Assembly: GCF_005747095.1 (NCBI RefSeq)
Contig: NZ_SWLG01000009.1
Coordinates: 1-64,000, forward strand
Length of the DNA: 64,000 nucleotides
Direction of reading: 5' to 3'
From: Exobacillus caeni
GTDB taxonomy: Bacteria; Bacillota; Bacilli; Bacillales; Guptibacillaceae
In this document: one piece after another, positions 7,966 to 16,343 of the stretch
Position numbering within the stretch: position 1 is the stretch's first letter
How the letters are laid out: the number at the start of each line of letters is the position of its first letter
Made by a program: the position numbers and the translations under genes
The notes under the pieces: model-generated
Told to the model about the DNA's origin: nothing
Seen by the model: only the letters and a program-made list of their open reading frames with translations
Databases searched by the model: none

Positions 7966-9252
7966 ATGAAAAAGAAAGAGATTTATTCATGGACGATGTA
8001 TGACTGGGCCAACTCGGCTTTTGCTACGACTATAATGGCTGCTGTGCTTCCTGTTTACTTTTACGATGTAGCAGCAAAAGGAATCGACAAAACGTTGGCG
8101 ACCTCTTATTGGGGGTATTCCCAGTCGATCGCCGTTCTGATTGTGGCGGTGATGGCGCCCGTGCTGGGGGCAATCGCGGATTACTCTAATTCTAAGAAAA
8201 AGTTTCTTCGTTTCTTTGCATACATGGGGATCCTTGCAAGCGTCCTTCTCGCATTTGTAGGGGAAGGGGATTACCTGTTGGCTTCTTTCTTAATGATAAT
8301 AGGAACGATAGGTTTTTCCGGGGGAAACGCATTTTATGATGCATTCTTGCCAGAAGTAGCTTCAAAAAACGAGATCGACAGCGTTTCTGCCCGGGGATAT
8401 GCATTCGGTTATATAGGGGGCGGGCTCCTTCTAGCAATAAACCTGGCGATGATTATGAAGCCGGCTCTGTTTTTCCTTCCGAACACCCTGGTGGCAACAC
8501 AGGTTTCCTTCGCAAGTGTGGGAATCTGGTGGTTCGTCTTTTCGATCCCTCTGTTTAAAAATGTTCATGAACGGAAACATGCGAACAAAAAGCTGGAAGG
8601 TTCCTACATCAAAATCGGTTTTAAACGTGTTGGCAATACATTCAGGGAAATCAACCAGTATAAACAGCTCCTGTTATTTTTAGTTGCTTTCTGGCTTTTT
8701 AACGATGGTATCTCAACCATTATTAAAATGGCAACCATATACGGAAGAGACATTGGGATAGGCTCTAATGACTTGATCGCAGCGTTATTAATCACCCAGT
8801 TCGTAGGAATTCCGTTTGCATTCTTCTTTGGCTGGCTGGCAAAAAAGATAACTGCAAAACGGGCGCTGTTCCTTGCACTCTGGATTTATGTACTAATCGT
8901 TATTCTCGGATACTTTATGACCAGTGCCCTGCATTTTTATATTCTGGCAATGGCGGTAGGCTTCGTCCAGGGTGGGGCTCAGGCTTTAAGCCGTTCTATC
9001 TTTGGAAGCATGGTACCTGATAACCGGCATGCCGAATTTTACGGGTTTTACGGGATCTCGGCGAAATTTTCAGCAATCTTTGGGCCATTCTTGTTTGGCC
9101 TGGTAGGTCAGCTGACAGGGTCTAGCCGTTTGGGAATCTTTTCGCTCGTCATTTTCTTCCTCGTTGGAATCTTCCTATTAAGCAAGGTAGATATCGAAAA
9201 AGGAAAAGAGGAAGCGGAGAGCATGGAACCAGGAAAAGAGATCTCAATATAA
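7966..9252 (+). CDS. MFS transporter, UMF1 family
   Basis: 428 residues with about twelve hydrophobic segments. The N-terminus (YSWTMYDWANSAFATTIMAAVLP) is diagnostic of the UMF1 family of the major facilitator superfamily, related to fungal Atg22 amino-acid effluxers. It is an inner-membrane exporter or importer of unknown substrate. The C-terminal segment repeats GFVQGGAQALSRSIFGSMVP, typical of the family. The ATG follows GGGGGAACG. The gene is isolated: repeats lie upstream and a terminator follows at 9262. Confidence 0.85.
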   Translation: MKKKEIYSWTMYDWANSAFATTIMAAVLPVYFYDVAAKGIDKTLATSYWGYSQSIAVLIVAVMAPVLGAIADYSNSKKKFLRFFAYMGILASVLLAFVGEGDYLLASFLMIIGTIGFSGGNAFYDAFLPEVASKNEIDSVSARGYAFGYIGGGLLLAINLAMIMKPALFFLPNTLVATQVSFASVGIWWFVFSIPLFKNVHERKHANKKLEGSYIKIGFKRVGNTFREINQYKQLLLFLVAFWLFNDGISTIIKMATIYGRDIGIGSNDLIAALLITQFVGIPFAFFFGWLAKKITAKRALFLALWIYVLIVILGYFMTSALHFYILAMAVGFVQGGAQALSRSIFGSMVPDNRHAEFYGFYGISAKFSAIFGPFLFGLVGQLTGSSRLGIFSLVIFFLVGIFLLSKVDIEKGKEEAESMEPGKEISI

Positions 9253-9261
9253 TAAAAGGAA

Positions 9262-9288
9262 AAAGAGGCAGTTCATGCTGCCTCTTTT
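9262..9288. terminator. bidirectional terminator between convergent genes
   Basis: AAAGAGGCAG pairs with CTGCCTCTTT around a six-base loop, with A and T runs on either side. It serves the MFS gene and dctB, which converge here. Confidence 0.8.
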
Positions 9289-9291
9289 GTG

Positions 9292-10356
9292 TTACTCCGA
9301 ATTTAACCGGTACTTGTTTCTTACGCTTTCCAGCTTGTTCATCAGGTCCTTCCCGATCAACGGTTCAAATTTCCGATAGACGCTTTCAAATTCATTCATC
9401 CATCTTTCTTTTTCCCCGGGGGTTAAATGATAGACTTTTATATCTGACGTTTCCTCGATTTTATCCAGGGCTGATTTGTTCATAATTACCGCATAATGTT
9501 GATTCCATTTCGTTGCTTCTTCCATAGCCTCTGTTATATCTTCCTGGATATCCTCCGGGATGTCTTCCCAAAAATTCTTATCCATTAAAAGAACATAACC
9601 TAAAAAGCCGTGATTGCTTATCGTCATATATTTTTGCACTTCAAAAAACTTTTTTGAGTAAATATTTGAGAGCGTATTTTCCTGTCCGTTAAGCCGTCCG
9701 TATTCTAAATTTCTATACGTTAGGTTAAAAGGTACCCGGCTTGTGCTGGCATCTAAAGCCTGAAATTGCGATTCGATGACTTCACTTGGCATGATACGAA
9801 AAGTTTGGCCTTTAAAATCGTCTGGTTCGATAAGAGGGTTTCGATTGCTTGATACTTGTTTAAACCCATTGCTCCAGAAGGAAAGGCCGACTAAATTCTT
9901 CTGCTTCATTTTAGACAACAGTGTTGTGCCTATTTCCCCGTTCAATGCTTCGTTTACGGCTTCATAGGTAGGAAACGCATAGGGCAAGTCGATTATCTGC
10001 AACTCAGGTACAACGGAGGAGAGTTTGGAGGTCGCCGGTGCAATCATCTGGATATCCCCTTCTTTAAGGGCTTCCAATTCCTCTTCATCAGAATAAAGCA
10101 TTCCGTTTGGAAAAACCTCTACTTTTACTCGATTATTCGTTTTTTCCTGTACAAGGTCGGCAAATTTTTGGGCGGCCAGGCCTTTAGGTGTATTTTCTGC
10201 AACAACATGACTAAACTTAATAACAATTTGCTCGTTCAGTCCTTCTTGATCATCATCGTAAGCGATTTCATTTTCTTTTGCTTGAAGGTTGTATACGGAA
10301 GCAGACAAAATGCCTGCAATGATAATAACTAAGATTGTCCACATAGCATTTTTCAT
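9292..10356 (-). CDS. dctB: TRAP-type C4-dicarboxylate binding protein, DctB co-sensor
   Basis: About 354 residues of the DctP/TRAP solute receptor family. An N-terminal membrane helix (WTILVIIIAGILSASVY) lacks a lipobox Cys, so the protein is likely membrane anchored or exported. IKFSHVVAENTPKGLAAQKFADLV and the central RLNGQENTLSNIYSKKF are the family's ligand-binding signatures. It lies divergent from a DctS/DctR pair, as B. subtilis dctB does, where DctB acts as co-sensor with DctS. It closely resembles the DctP receptor at 13014, suggesting duplication. The start at 10356 has AGAGGTG upstream; an earlier in-frame ATG lacks this. Confidence 0.83.
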   Translation of the reverse strand: MKNAMWTILVIIIAGILSASVYNLQAKENEIAYDDDQEGLNEQIVIKFSHVVAENTPKGLAAQKFADLVQEKTNNRVKVEVFPNGMLYSDEEELEALKEGDIQMIAPATSKLSSVVPELQIIDLPYAFPTYEAVNEALNGEIGTTLLSKMKQKNLVGLSFWSNGFKQVSSNRNPLIEPDDFKGQTFRIMPSEVIESQFQALDASTSRVPFNLTYRNLEYGRLNGQENTLSNIYSKKFFEVQKYMTISNHGFLGYVLLMDKNFWEDIPEDIQEDITEAMEEATKWNQHYAVIMNKSALDKIEETSDIKVYHLTPGEKERWMNEFESVYRKFEPLIGKDLMNKLESVRNKYRLNSE

Positions 10357-10379
10357 GATGGCACCTCTTAAAGGAGTTT

Positions 10380-10394
10380 GAAAACATTGTAACA
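10380..10394. promoter_or_regulatory. 15-base motif shared with the TAXI TRAP promoter
   Basis: GAAAACATTGTAACA lies between the divergent dctB and dctS genes. GAAAACATTGTTACA, differing at one base, lies at 37822-37836 just upstream of the TAXI receptor gene. It is roughly palindromic at its edges. The binding protein is unknown; DctR or a global regulator is possible. Confidence 0.4.
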
Positions 10395-10448
10395 CACGTT
10401 TTATTCCGTGCTAAAATACATTTACATGGATGAAAGGATTTTTTTAAT

Positions 10449-12044
10449 ATGAAGGGTAATGCACTTCCAATACAATTAAAAATTACAATACTAGCGTTCA
10501 GTGTTGTTTTGTTCTCGTTACTGATCGGCGTATTTATTTCCGTTAGTAATATTGAAAGCACGAAGGAAGAAGAACTGCGCAAGAGAACGATGATAACAGC
10601 AAGAACGGTTGCTCAGGTTCCTGAAGTAAAGCGGCATATCAAGGAACCACAGGGCTGGAAAGCGATCAATCCCATTGTAGAAAGAATCCGGATTATCAAC
10701 AATGCGGATTATATCGTTGTTTTGAATAAGGAACGGATCAGGTATTCCCATCCTGTAAGCTCCATGCTCGGTACTGTGTCCAAAGGAAAAGATGAAGCGG
10801 CGGCATTTGCGGAGCACACCTATACCTCGCTTGCGAAGGGGGAGGCGGGAGTGGCAGTAAGAGCGTTCGTACCGATTTTAAATGAAAGGCATGAGCAAAT
10901 CGGAGTCGTTATTGCCGGAAACCTGATGCCGACTTTCTGGGAGATGCTGGCCGGAATGAAAAGGCAAGTGGGGCTTATCATGCTGCTGACGCTTGCTTTT
11001 GGGATCATCGGATCTGCCTTATTAGCAAGACATATTAAAGAGCAAATGTTCCACCTGGAGCCCCACGAGATTGTACGCCTCCTTGTTGAGCGTACCGCAG
11101 CGTTCAATGCGATGCACGAAGGAGTCATAGCGATCGATAATAGGGAGCTCATCACAGTCTTTAACGAAAAAGCGAAAAATATGCTTGGGGTGAAAGGTGA
11201 TGTTGTAGGAAAACCTATCCGTGAAGTGGTCACGGATACACGGCTACCGGAAGTGCTCCAGCGAAACAATGGCATCTTTAATCAAGAGATACAGGTCCAG
11301 CAGCGAAACATCATGAGCAATCGCGTTCCGATCCTCGTAGAAGGCCAGGTTGCCGGGGCGGTTGCTATTTTCCAGGATCGAACCGAAGTGACAAAAATGG
11401 CGGAAGAGTTAACCGGTGTTAAAGCTTTTGTGGAAGCTTTAAGGGTACAAAATCACGAACATTTGAACAAGCTCCATACAATAGCAGGCCTGATTCAGCT
11501 TGGAAAACAGGAAAAAGCATTACATTATGTTTTCCAGGTGTTTGAAGAACAAGAGGAGCTGACACGTACATTAAGCAAAAACATTGGCCATGACAGCCTG
11601 ATCGGCCTTCTTTTAAGCAAAGTGAGCCGCGGAAAAGAACTTGGAATCAAAGTCGATATCGATCGAAACAGCAGGCTAGAAGAATTTCCCGAGGGCATCG
11701 ACCAGCATGATTTTGTCCTGATTTTAGGGAACTTGATCGAAAACGCGTTTGCTGCATTAAACGATATAGAAGACCGTAAAAAACGTGTTTTTGTCGGGAT
11801 CGAACAAAATGAACAAACGTGCACGATCGTGGTAGAAGATAACGGAAAGGGCATCAGCGAAGAGGAAAAGGAAAAAATCTTTGTAAAAGGCTATACGACG
11901 AAACAAGAAGTAGGCCATGGAATAGGGCTTTACATGGTTAAGAATATTGTTGAAAAAGTAAATGGAGAGCTTGAAGTTGATTCATTCATTGATGAGGGGA
12001 CAAGCTTTGTTATCACGCTTCCAATGCATGAGTTTGACAAATGA
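10449..12044 (+). CDS. dctS: sensor histidine kinase DctS (CitA/DcuS family)
   Basis: 531 residues. TM1 lies near 12-32, then an extracytoplasmic Cache/PDC sensor domain (with RIINNADYIVV and RYSHP motifs as in CitA/DcuS), then TM2 near 173-193. A cytoplasmic PAS region (AMHEGVIAIDN...) follows, then the phospho-accepting histidine in RVQNHEHLNKLHTIAG, and a HATPase domain with N box (LGNLIENAF), G1 (EDNGKGIS) and G2 (GHGIGLYMVKNIV). It senses external C4-dicarboxylates, probably with DctB, and phosphorylates DctR. ATG follows GAAAGGA. It is 16 bases upstream of dctR, one operon. Confidence 0.9.
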   Translation: MKGNALPIQLKITILAFSVVLFSLLIGVFISVSNIESTKEEELRKRTMITARTVAQVPEVKRHIKEPQGWKAINPIVERIRIINNADYIVVLNKERIRYSHPVSSMLGTVSKGKDEAAAFAEHTYTSLAKGEAGVAVRAFVPILNERHEQIGVVIAGNLMPTFWEMLAGMKRQVGLIMLLTLAFGIIGSALLARHIKEQMFHLEPHEIVRLLVERTAAFNAMHEGVIAIDNRELITVFNEKAKNMLGVKGDVVGKPIREVVTDTRLPEVLQRNNGIFNQEIQVQQRNIMSNRVPILVEGQVAGAVAIFQDRTEVTKMAEELTGVKAFVEALRVQNHEHLNKLHTIAGLIQLGKQEKALHYVFQVFEEQEELTRTLSKNIGHDSLIGLLLSKVSRGKELGIKVDIDRNSRLEEFPEGIDQHDFVLILGNLIENAFAALNDIEDRKKRVFVGIEQNEQTCTIVVEDNGKGISEEEKEKIFVKGYTTKQEVGHGIGLYMVKNIVEKVNGELEVDSFIDEGTSFVITLPMHEFDK

Positions 12045-12060
12045 GGGAGGGGGTTGAACA

Positions 12061-12753
12061 ATGGCTAAGGCCAAAATCACGGTTTTATTGATAGAAGATG
12101 ATCCGATGGTCCAGGAGGTTAACAGGCAGTTTGTTGAACGGGTAAATGGTTTCAAGGTTATAGATAAAGCGGACAACGGCAAGGAAGGCATGAAAAAGAT
12201 CAAAGAATTGAAGCCTGATCTAGTTTTATTGGATGTATTTATGCCTACAAAGGATGGGCTGGAGGTTCTATACCAGATAAGAAAAGGCCAGCTCAGCACG
12301 GACGTTATTGCCATCACAGCTGCTTCGGACAGTGAGACGATCAAAACGATGCTGCAAAATGGAGCCGTTGATTACATCGTAAAGCCCTTTAAATTTGAGC
12401 GAATAAAAAAAGCTCTGGAGAACTATCGGGACTTTAGAGGAAATCTATCAAACAAAGAAACACTGTCTCAAGAGCAGATTGATCAAATGCTAATGAAGAC
12501 AACCGGGAATCAGCGAGTGGAGGAAAAGATCGATCTTCCAAAGGGGCTTAACAACTCGACTTTAAAGCAAATCAAAGAATACATTTCCAGGCAATCGATC
12601 GCTCAATCTGCTGAAGATGTGGCAGAAGGTATTGGGATTGCCAGGGTTACAGCACGCAGGTACCTGGAATATTTAAAAGAAACCGGCCAAATAGAGTTAT
12701 CTGTCCAGTATGGCACCGTTGGCAGGCCGGTAAACCGTTACATGAGAAAATAG
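12061..12753 (+). CDS. dctR: response regulator DctR (CitB/DcuR family)
   Basis: 230 residues. The receiver domain spans about 1-125, with acidic pocket LIEDDP, phospho-acceptor Asp58 in LVLLDVFMP and conserved Lys108 in YIVKPF. The C-terminal part (about 165-225) has the helix-turn-helix typical of CitB-type regulators: SIAQSAEDVAEGIGIARVTARRYLEYL. It is expected to activate the TRAP operon that starts 260 bases downstream. The start has GGGAGGGGG upstream. A terminator follows at 12853. Confidence 0.9.
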   Translation: MAKAKITVLLIEDDPMVQEVNRQFVERVNGFKVIDKADNGKEGMKKIKELKPDLVLLDVFMPTKDGLEVLYQIRKGQLSTDVIAITAASDSETIKTMLQNGAVDYIVKPFKFERIKKALENYRDFRGNLSNKETLSQEQIDQMLMKTTGNQRVEEKIDLPKGLNNSTLKQIKEYISRQSIAQSAEDVAEGIGIARVTARRYLEYLKETGQIELSVQYGTVGRPVNRYMRK

Positions 12754-12852
12754 GCCGTTTTGGTCATTGAGTTAATTTTAATTTAAAAATTCATTATAAA
12801 GCCATTTTGAAAGAGAAAACGGTCTTACTTTCAAGATGAGCAAGAATAGCTA

Positions 12853-12883
12853 AATCTCCCTGATGACAGGGGGGATTTTTTTA
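12853..12883 (+). terminator. terminator after dctR
   Basis: AATCTCCCTG pairs with CAGGGGGGATT around ATGA, followed by seven T residues. It isolates dctSR from the transporter operon. Confidence 0.8.
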
Positions 12884-12889
12884 TTTTAC

Positions 12890-12961
12890 TACCAAAGACC
12901 AAAAAGACCAAAATGTCCATTATGTTCATAATATTTAAAACCTGTATTGAAAACGCTACCA
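12890..12961 (+). promoter_or_regulatory. control region of the dctPQM operon: GACCAAA repeats and a cre site
   Basis: TTGAAAACGCTACCA at 12947-12961 fits the CcpA cre consensus WTGNAARCGNWWWCA at every position but one, pointing to catabolite repression. About 40 bases upstream, three direct repeats of the form GACCAAA (12890-12917) are spaced by about a helix turn or less and may bind DctR; that is inference. The dctP start codon is 52 bases beyond the cre site. Confidence 0.65.
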
Positions 12962-13013
12962 TTTAGTTAGATACTTAATATTTATTTTTTTCGGAAAACT
13001 TAGGAGGGGTAAA

Positions 13014-14072
13014 ATGTTTAAAAGATGGTTAATGCTAACAGTCGCAGCTGTCATGTTAATAGGAGCGCTAGCAGGTTGTGGCGCTCGTTCAGAGAATGCC
13101 AGTGGAAATAGTTCGGATTCTGAAAAGGGAAGCGAAGGATCCGACGATAAAATTGTTGTTAAGTTCTCTCACGTTGTTGCAGAGAACACGCCGAAAGGAC
13201 AAGCAGCAGCGATGTTTGAAGAACTTGCAGAAAAATATACGGACGGAAAAGTTGATGTTCAGGTCTTCCCTAACTCCCAGCTTTACAATGACGACGATGT
13301 ATTGGCTGCAGTACAGCAAAACAACGTACAAATGGCGGCACCAGCTACTTCAAAGGTTTCAAAGCTATTCCCGGAATGGCAGGTTTTTGATCTCCCATTC
13401 GCATTCCCTGATACGAAATCAGTGCAACAGGCAATGGAAAGCGAAGAAATCGGCGGCAAGTTGTTTAAGATGCTGAAAGATGAGCAGCTACTCGGCCTTT
13501 CGATGTGGGATAACGGATTTAAGCAGATGACACTTGATGACCATGCATTGATAAAGCCGGAAGATTTTGCGGGACAAAAGTTTCGTGTAATGTCCAGTAA
13601 AGTATTGGAAGCCCAATTCGAAGCAGTAAATGCAAACCCAACTCCAATGCCTTTTAGTGAAGTATACAGTGCACTTGAACAGGGCGTAATCGACGGCCAG
13701 GAAAACACACTTTCAAATATTTATTCTAAAAAGTTCCATGAAGTCCAAAACTACATGACGCTAAGTAATCACGGTTATCTAGGTTATGCAGTTATAACTA
13801 ATGACAAGTTCTGGAACGGGCTTCCGGACGATGTACGTAAAAACATGGAAAAAGCACTTGAAGAAACAACAAAATGGGTTCGTGAAAACGGTGAACGCCT
13901 GAATAACGAAAACTTAGAGAAGATTAAAGAAGACGGCACGCTAAAAGAAATCCATGAACTTACAGATGAAGAAAAGCAAGCATGGATCGATGCGATGGAC
14001 CCGGTATACGACCAGTTTGAAGATGAAATCGGTAAAGATCTAATCGACGCTGTTAAAGAACTTCGAAAGTAA
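13014..14072 (+). CDS. dctP: TRAP transporter C4-dicarboxylate receptor lipoprotein DctP
   Basis: 352 residues. It has a lipoprotein signal peptide with lipobox LAGC (Cys22) and a Ser/Gly/Asp-rich linker, then the DctP fold: KFSHVVAENTPKGQAAAMFEELA, the GLSMWDNGFKQM segment and VIDGQENTLSNIYSKKFHEV. The receptor captures dicarboxylates outside the membrane and delivers them to DctQM. It strongly resembles DctB at 9292. The ATG follows TTAGGAGGGG. A repeat and a terminator-like hairpin separate it from dctQ, so receptor mRNA may be more abundant than permease mRNA. Confidence 0.9.
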   Translation: MFKRWLMLTVAAVMLIGALAGCGARSENASGNSSDSEKGSEGSDDKIVVKFSHVVAENTPKGQAAAMFEELAEKYTDGKVDVQVFPNSQLYNDDDVLAAVQQNNVQMAAPATSKVSKLFPEWQVFDLPFAFPDTKSVQQAMESEEIGGKLFKMLKDEQLLGLSMWDNGFKQMTLDDHALIKPEDFAGQKFRVMSSKVLEAQFEAVNANPTPMPFSEVYSALEQGVIDGQENTLSNIYSKKFHEVQNYMTLSNHGYLGYAVITNDKFWNGLPDDVRKNMEKALEETTKWVRENGERLNNENLEKIKEDGTLKEIHELTDEEKQAWIDAMDPVYDQFEDEIGKDLIDAVKELRK

Positions 14073-14119
14073 CAAGAGAGAATGGCTTTTTTCTAAAAGA
14101 GGGTTTGTTAAAGGAAATC

Positions 14120-14280
14120 GCTTCTAGAAAAGTTGATTGGAGCGGAAGGTGCGAGACTCCAGCGGGAGCAGAGGGACAGGTGAGACCCCGGAAGCGCCAA
14201 CGCGCTGAGGAGGCTCACCTCCCGCCTGCGGAAAGCGAGCAACCTGAAGCGGAGATCAACCACTCCTCTTTATAAACAGC
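14120..14280 (+). repeat. GC-rich intergenic repeat (family G), complete copy
   Basis: A GC-rich block begins near GATTGGAGCGGAAGGTGCGA and ends near GAAGCGGAGATCAACC, with internal palindromes (GCGCCAACGCGC; GAGGAGGCTCACCTCCC). Related copies lie at 29206-29345 and, partly, at 7510-7915 and 34699-34775. Repeats of this general kind are common between genes of Bacillaceae. Here it lies inside an operon, between dctP and dctQ. Confidence 0.75.
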
Positions 14281-14312
14281 AACCACGTATTATGAAAAAA
14301 GTCGAAAGAATG

Positions 14313-14343
14313 AAAGGGGGCTTCCTCATTAGCCCTCTTTTTT
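14313..14343 (+). terminator. terminator-like hairpin between dctP and dctQ
   Basis: AAAGGGGGCT pairs with AGCCCTCTTT around eight bases, followed by T residues. It ends 46 bases before dctQ, so it should let only part of the transcripts into dctQM unless another promoter lies here. Confidence 0.7.
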
Positions 14344-14388
14344 AATAACAAAAAATAAATCGAGTCTTCTCAAGAGGATGTGAAAAAA

Positions 14389-14895
14389 ATGAAGATGATC
14401 AATACATTCTTAGATCGAGTGGAAGAGATCATTGTTGCCGTTTCTTTAACGATTGCTGTTGCCCTAACGTTTACGGAGGTCATACTAAGAAAATTCTTCG
14501 GTTCCAGCCTTGGTTTTACACAAGAAGCAGTCATTTATCTTTTAATTATCGCAGGACTAATCGGGGCGTCGATCGGGGTTAGAAAAAAAGTACATCTTGG
14601 CGTTGACCTTGTAATCCAACAATATTCTCCCAAAGTGCAAAAAGCAATTGTTATTGCAACCACCACAATCAGTGTTTTATTTTGTTTAACATTCACTTTC
14701 CTTGGAATAGAGCAAGTGCAAGTAATCGCGACATTCGGCCAGGTAACGCCTGAAATGGAGATTCCACTCTATATTCCTATCATGGTTGTTCCGATTTCAT
14801 TTGGACTAATGTCGTTTAGGTTTATCCAGCAGTTAGTGAACAATATCAAAACACCTGCTGAAGAGATTTTACAACAGGAAGAAGGTGCGCATTAA
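14389..14895 (+). CDS. dctQ: TRAP transporter small permease DctQ
   Basis: About 168 residues with four membrane helices (about 17-37, 47-67, 88-110, 128-150), the DctQ layout. RKKVHLGVDLVI after helix 2 is a conserved family segment. It partners with DctM and the DctP receptor to import C4-dicarboxylates using the sodium gradient. The ATG at 14389 is favoured because AAGAGG lies 11 bases upstream; a GTG three codons earlier is too close to that site. Its stop codon overlaps the dctM start (TAATG), indicating coupled translation. Confidence 0.88.
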   Translation: MKMINTFLDRVEEIIVAVSLTIAVALTFTEVILRKFFGSSLGFTQEAVIYLLIIAGLIGASIGVRKKVHLGVDLVIQQYSPKVQKAIVIATTTISVLFCLTFTFLGIEQVQVIATFGQVTPEMEIPLYIPIMVVPISFGLMSFRFIQQLVNNIKTPAEEILQQEEGAH

Positions 14896-16316
14896 TGGAT
14901 ATGGCCGTAAATAAACAGACACCTGAGATGAATGAAGGAAATCCACAAAAAAAATCTCCTCTTAAAAAGCTGCTTTCAAGCCTCGTGCTCGTTGCTGCAC
15001 TTGGCGGTGTCATTTATTCTGTACAAACAAGTAACATGGGGCTGGCGCTGTTTTCCTTGTTATTCCTGTTAATGCTGGTTGGCCTGCCGATTGCCATTTC
15101 TCTAGGGTTAGCCTCCTTTTTATCAATCTATTATTTTACAACAGATCCTCTCGCGGATATGGCCGGGAAGATATTTTCAGGATTGAACTCCTTCCCGCTG
15201 ATGGCGATTCCATTTTTCGTTCTTGCCGGAAATATTTTTACAACAGGCGGGGTAGCCAAGCGGTTGATTAATTTAACGAACGCCTGGGTCGGGCATATTC
15301 CCGGAGGGCTTTCTATCGCAGGGATCGTCTCCTGTGGCTTATTTGCAGCGATTTCAGGTTCTTCCCCGGCTACGGTAGTTGCGATCGGAAGCATCATGAT
15401 ACCAGCGATGGTGAAGCACGGGTATGAAAAAGACTATGCGGTTGGTTCTATCTCCACAGCGGGTTCCCTTGGAATTCTGATACCGCCGAGTATACCGATG
15501 ATCGTATACGCTGTGACAGTTGAGCAATCTGTTGGAAAACTTTTCATCGCAGGAATTATACCAGGGATTTTACTGGCTATTTTACTTGCGTTTGTAAGTT
15601 TTACGATCGCAAAGAAGAATGACTTTGCTAAAGCTGAAAAAGCAACATTCACGGAAAGACTGAATGCATTAAAGGCTGCTGTATGGAGCTTATCGCTGCC
15701 GATCGTTGTTATCGGCGGAATATACTCCGGTATTTTTACCCCGACTGAATCAGCTGCTGTTGCTGTGGTTCTCGGGCTAATTGTAGGTTTATGGATTCAT
15801 AAAGACTTACTTTTAAAGGATCTGCCGGGAATTTTAGTAGAATCAGCTAAAACAACGGCAATGTTGTTCTTTATCATTACAATGGCGATGACATTCGCGC
15901 ATATTCTGACCCTTGAACGTATTCCGCATGAGATCGCTTCCATTATTACAGGCTGGAATGTAGGGCCGATCGCATTCCTTTTAATTGTGAATGTGCTGTT
16001 ATTCCTTGCAGGGCAGTTTATGGAACCGACCGCTATTATTACGATCCTTGCACCTATTCTCTTTCCAGTCGCGATGGCTTTAGGGATTGACCCGATCCAT
16101 TTTGGAATCATTATGGTGGTAAACATGGAGGTTGGAATGATTACTCCACCGGTCGGCCTGAACCTGTATGTTGCGAGTGGCATAACAAGGATGCCTCTGA
16201 TCGATGTTACAAAAGCGGCCTTCCCATGGTTGATCGCCATGATCATCGGGCTGATACTTGTAACATATATACCGGAAATAAGCCTCTGGCTGCCTAACTT
16301 ATTATATGGAAACTAG
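14895..16316 (+). CDS. dctM: TRAP transporter large permease DctM
   Basis: 473 residues with about twelve hydrophobic segments. It shows DctM hallmarks: FSGLNSFPLMAIPFFVLAGNIF, ISGSSPATVVAIGSIMIP, GSLGILIPPSIPMIVYAV, and the C-terminal MEVGMITPPVGLNLYVASG. It forms the sodium-coupled transport path for dicarboxylates. The N-terminus has an extra polar tail of about 25 residues. It overlaps dctQ by one base and lies 27 bases before the malic enzyme gene, so uptake and the first metabolic step are in one operon. Confidence 0.92.
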   Translation: MDMAVNKQTPEMNEGNPQKKSPLKKLLSSLVLVAALGGVIYSVQTSNMGLALFSLLFLLMLVGLPIAISLGLASFLSIYYFTTDPLADMAGKIFSGLNSFPLMAIPFFVLAGNIFTTGGVAKRLINLTNAWVGHIPGGLSIAGIVSCGLFAAISGSSPATVVAIGSIMIPAMVKHGYEKDYAVGSISTAGSLGILIPPSIPMIVYAVTVEQSVGKLFIAGIIPGILLAILLAFVSFTIAKKNDFAKAEKATFTERLNALKAAVWSLSLPIVVIGGIYSGIFTPTESAAVAVVLGLIVGLWIHKDLLLKDLPGILVESAKTTAMLFFIITMAMTFAHILTLERIPHEIASIITGWNVGPIAFLLIVNVLLFLAGQFMEPTAIITILAPILFPVAMALGIDPIHFGIIMVVNMEVGMITPPVGLNLYVASGITRMPLIDVTKAAFPWLIAMIIGLILVTYIPEISLWLPNLLYGN

Positions 16317-16343
16317 TGATGGATAAAGAAAGGACGAACCGCA

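Noticed and set aside
10376-10394. cre site in the dctB-dctS gap
   Set aside because: TTGAAAACATTGTAA lacks the central CG and the terminal CA of the cre consensus; it is reported only as a shared motif.
10820-11275. 151-codon minus-strand frame opposite dctS
   Set aside because: Antisense shadow of the kinase gene; no ribosome site, and low-complexity Ser-rich sequence.
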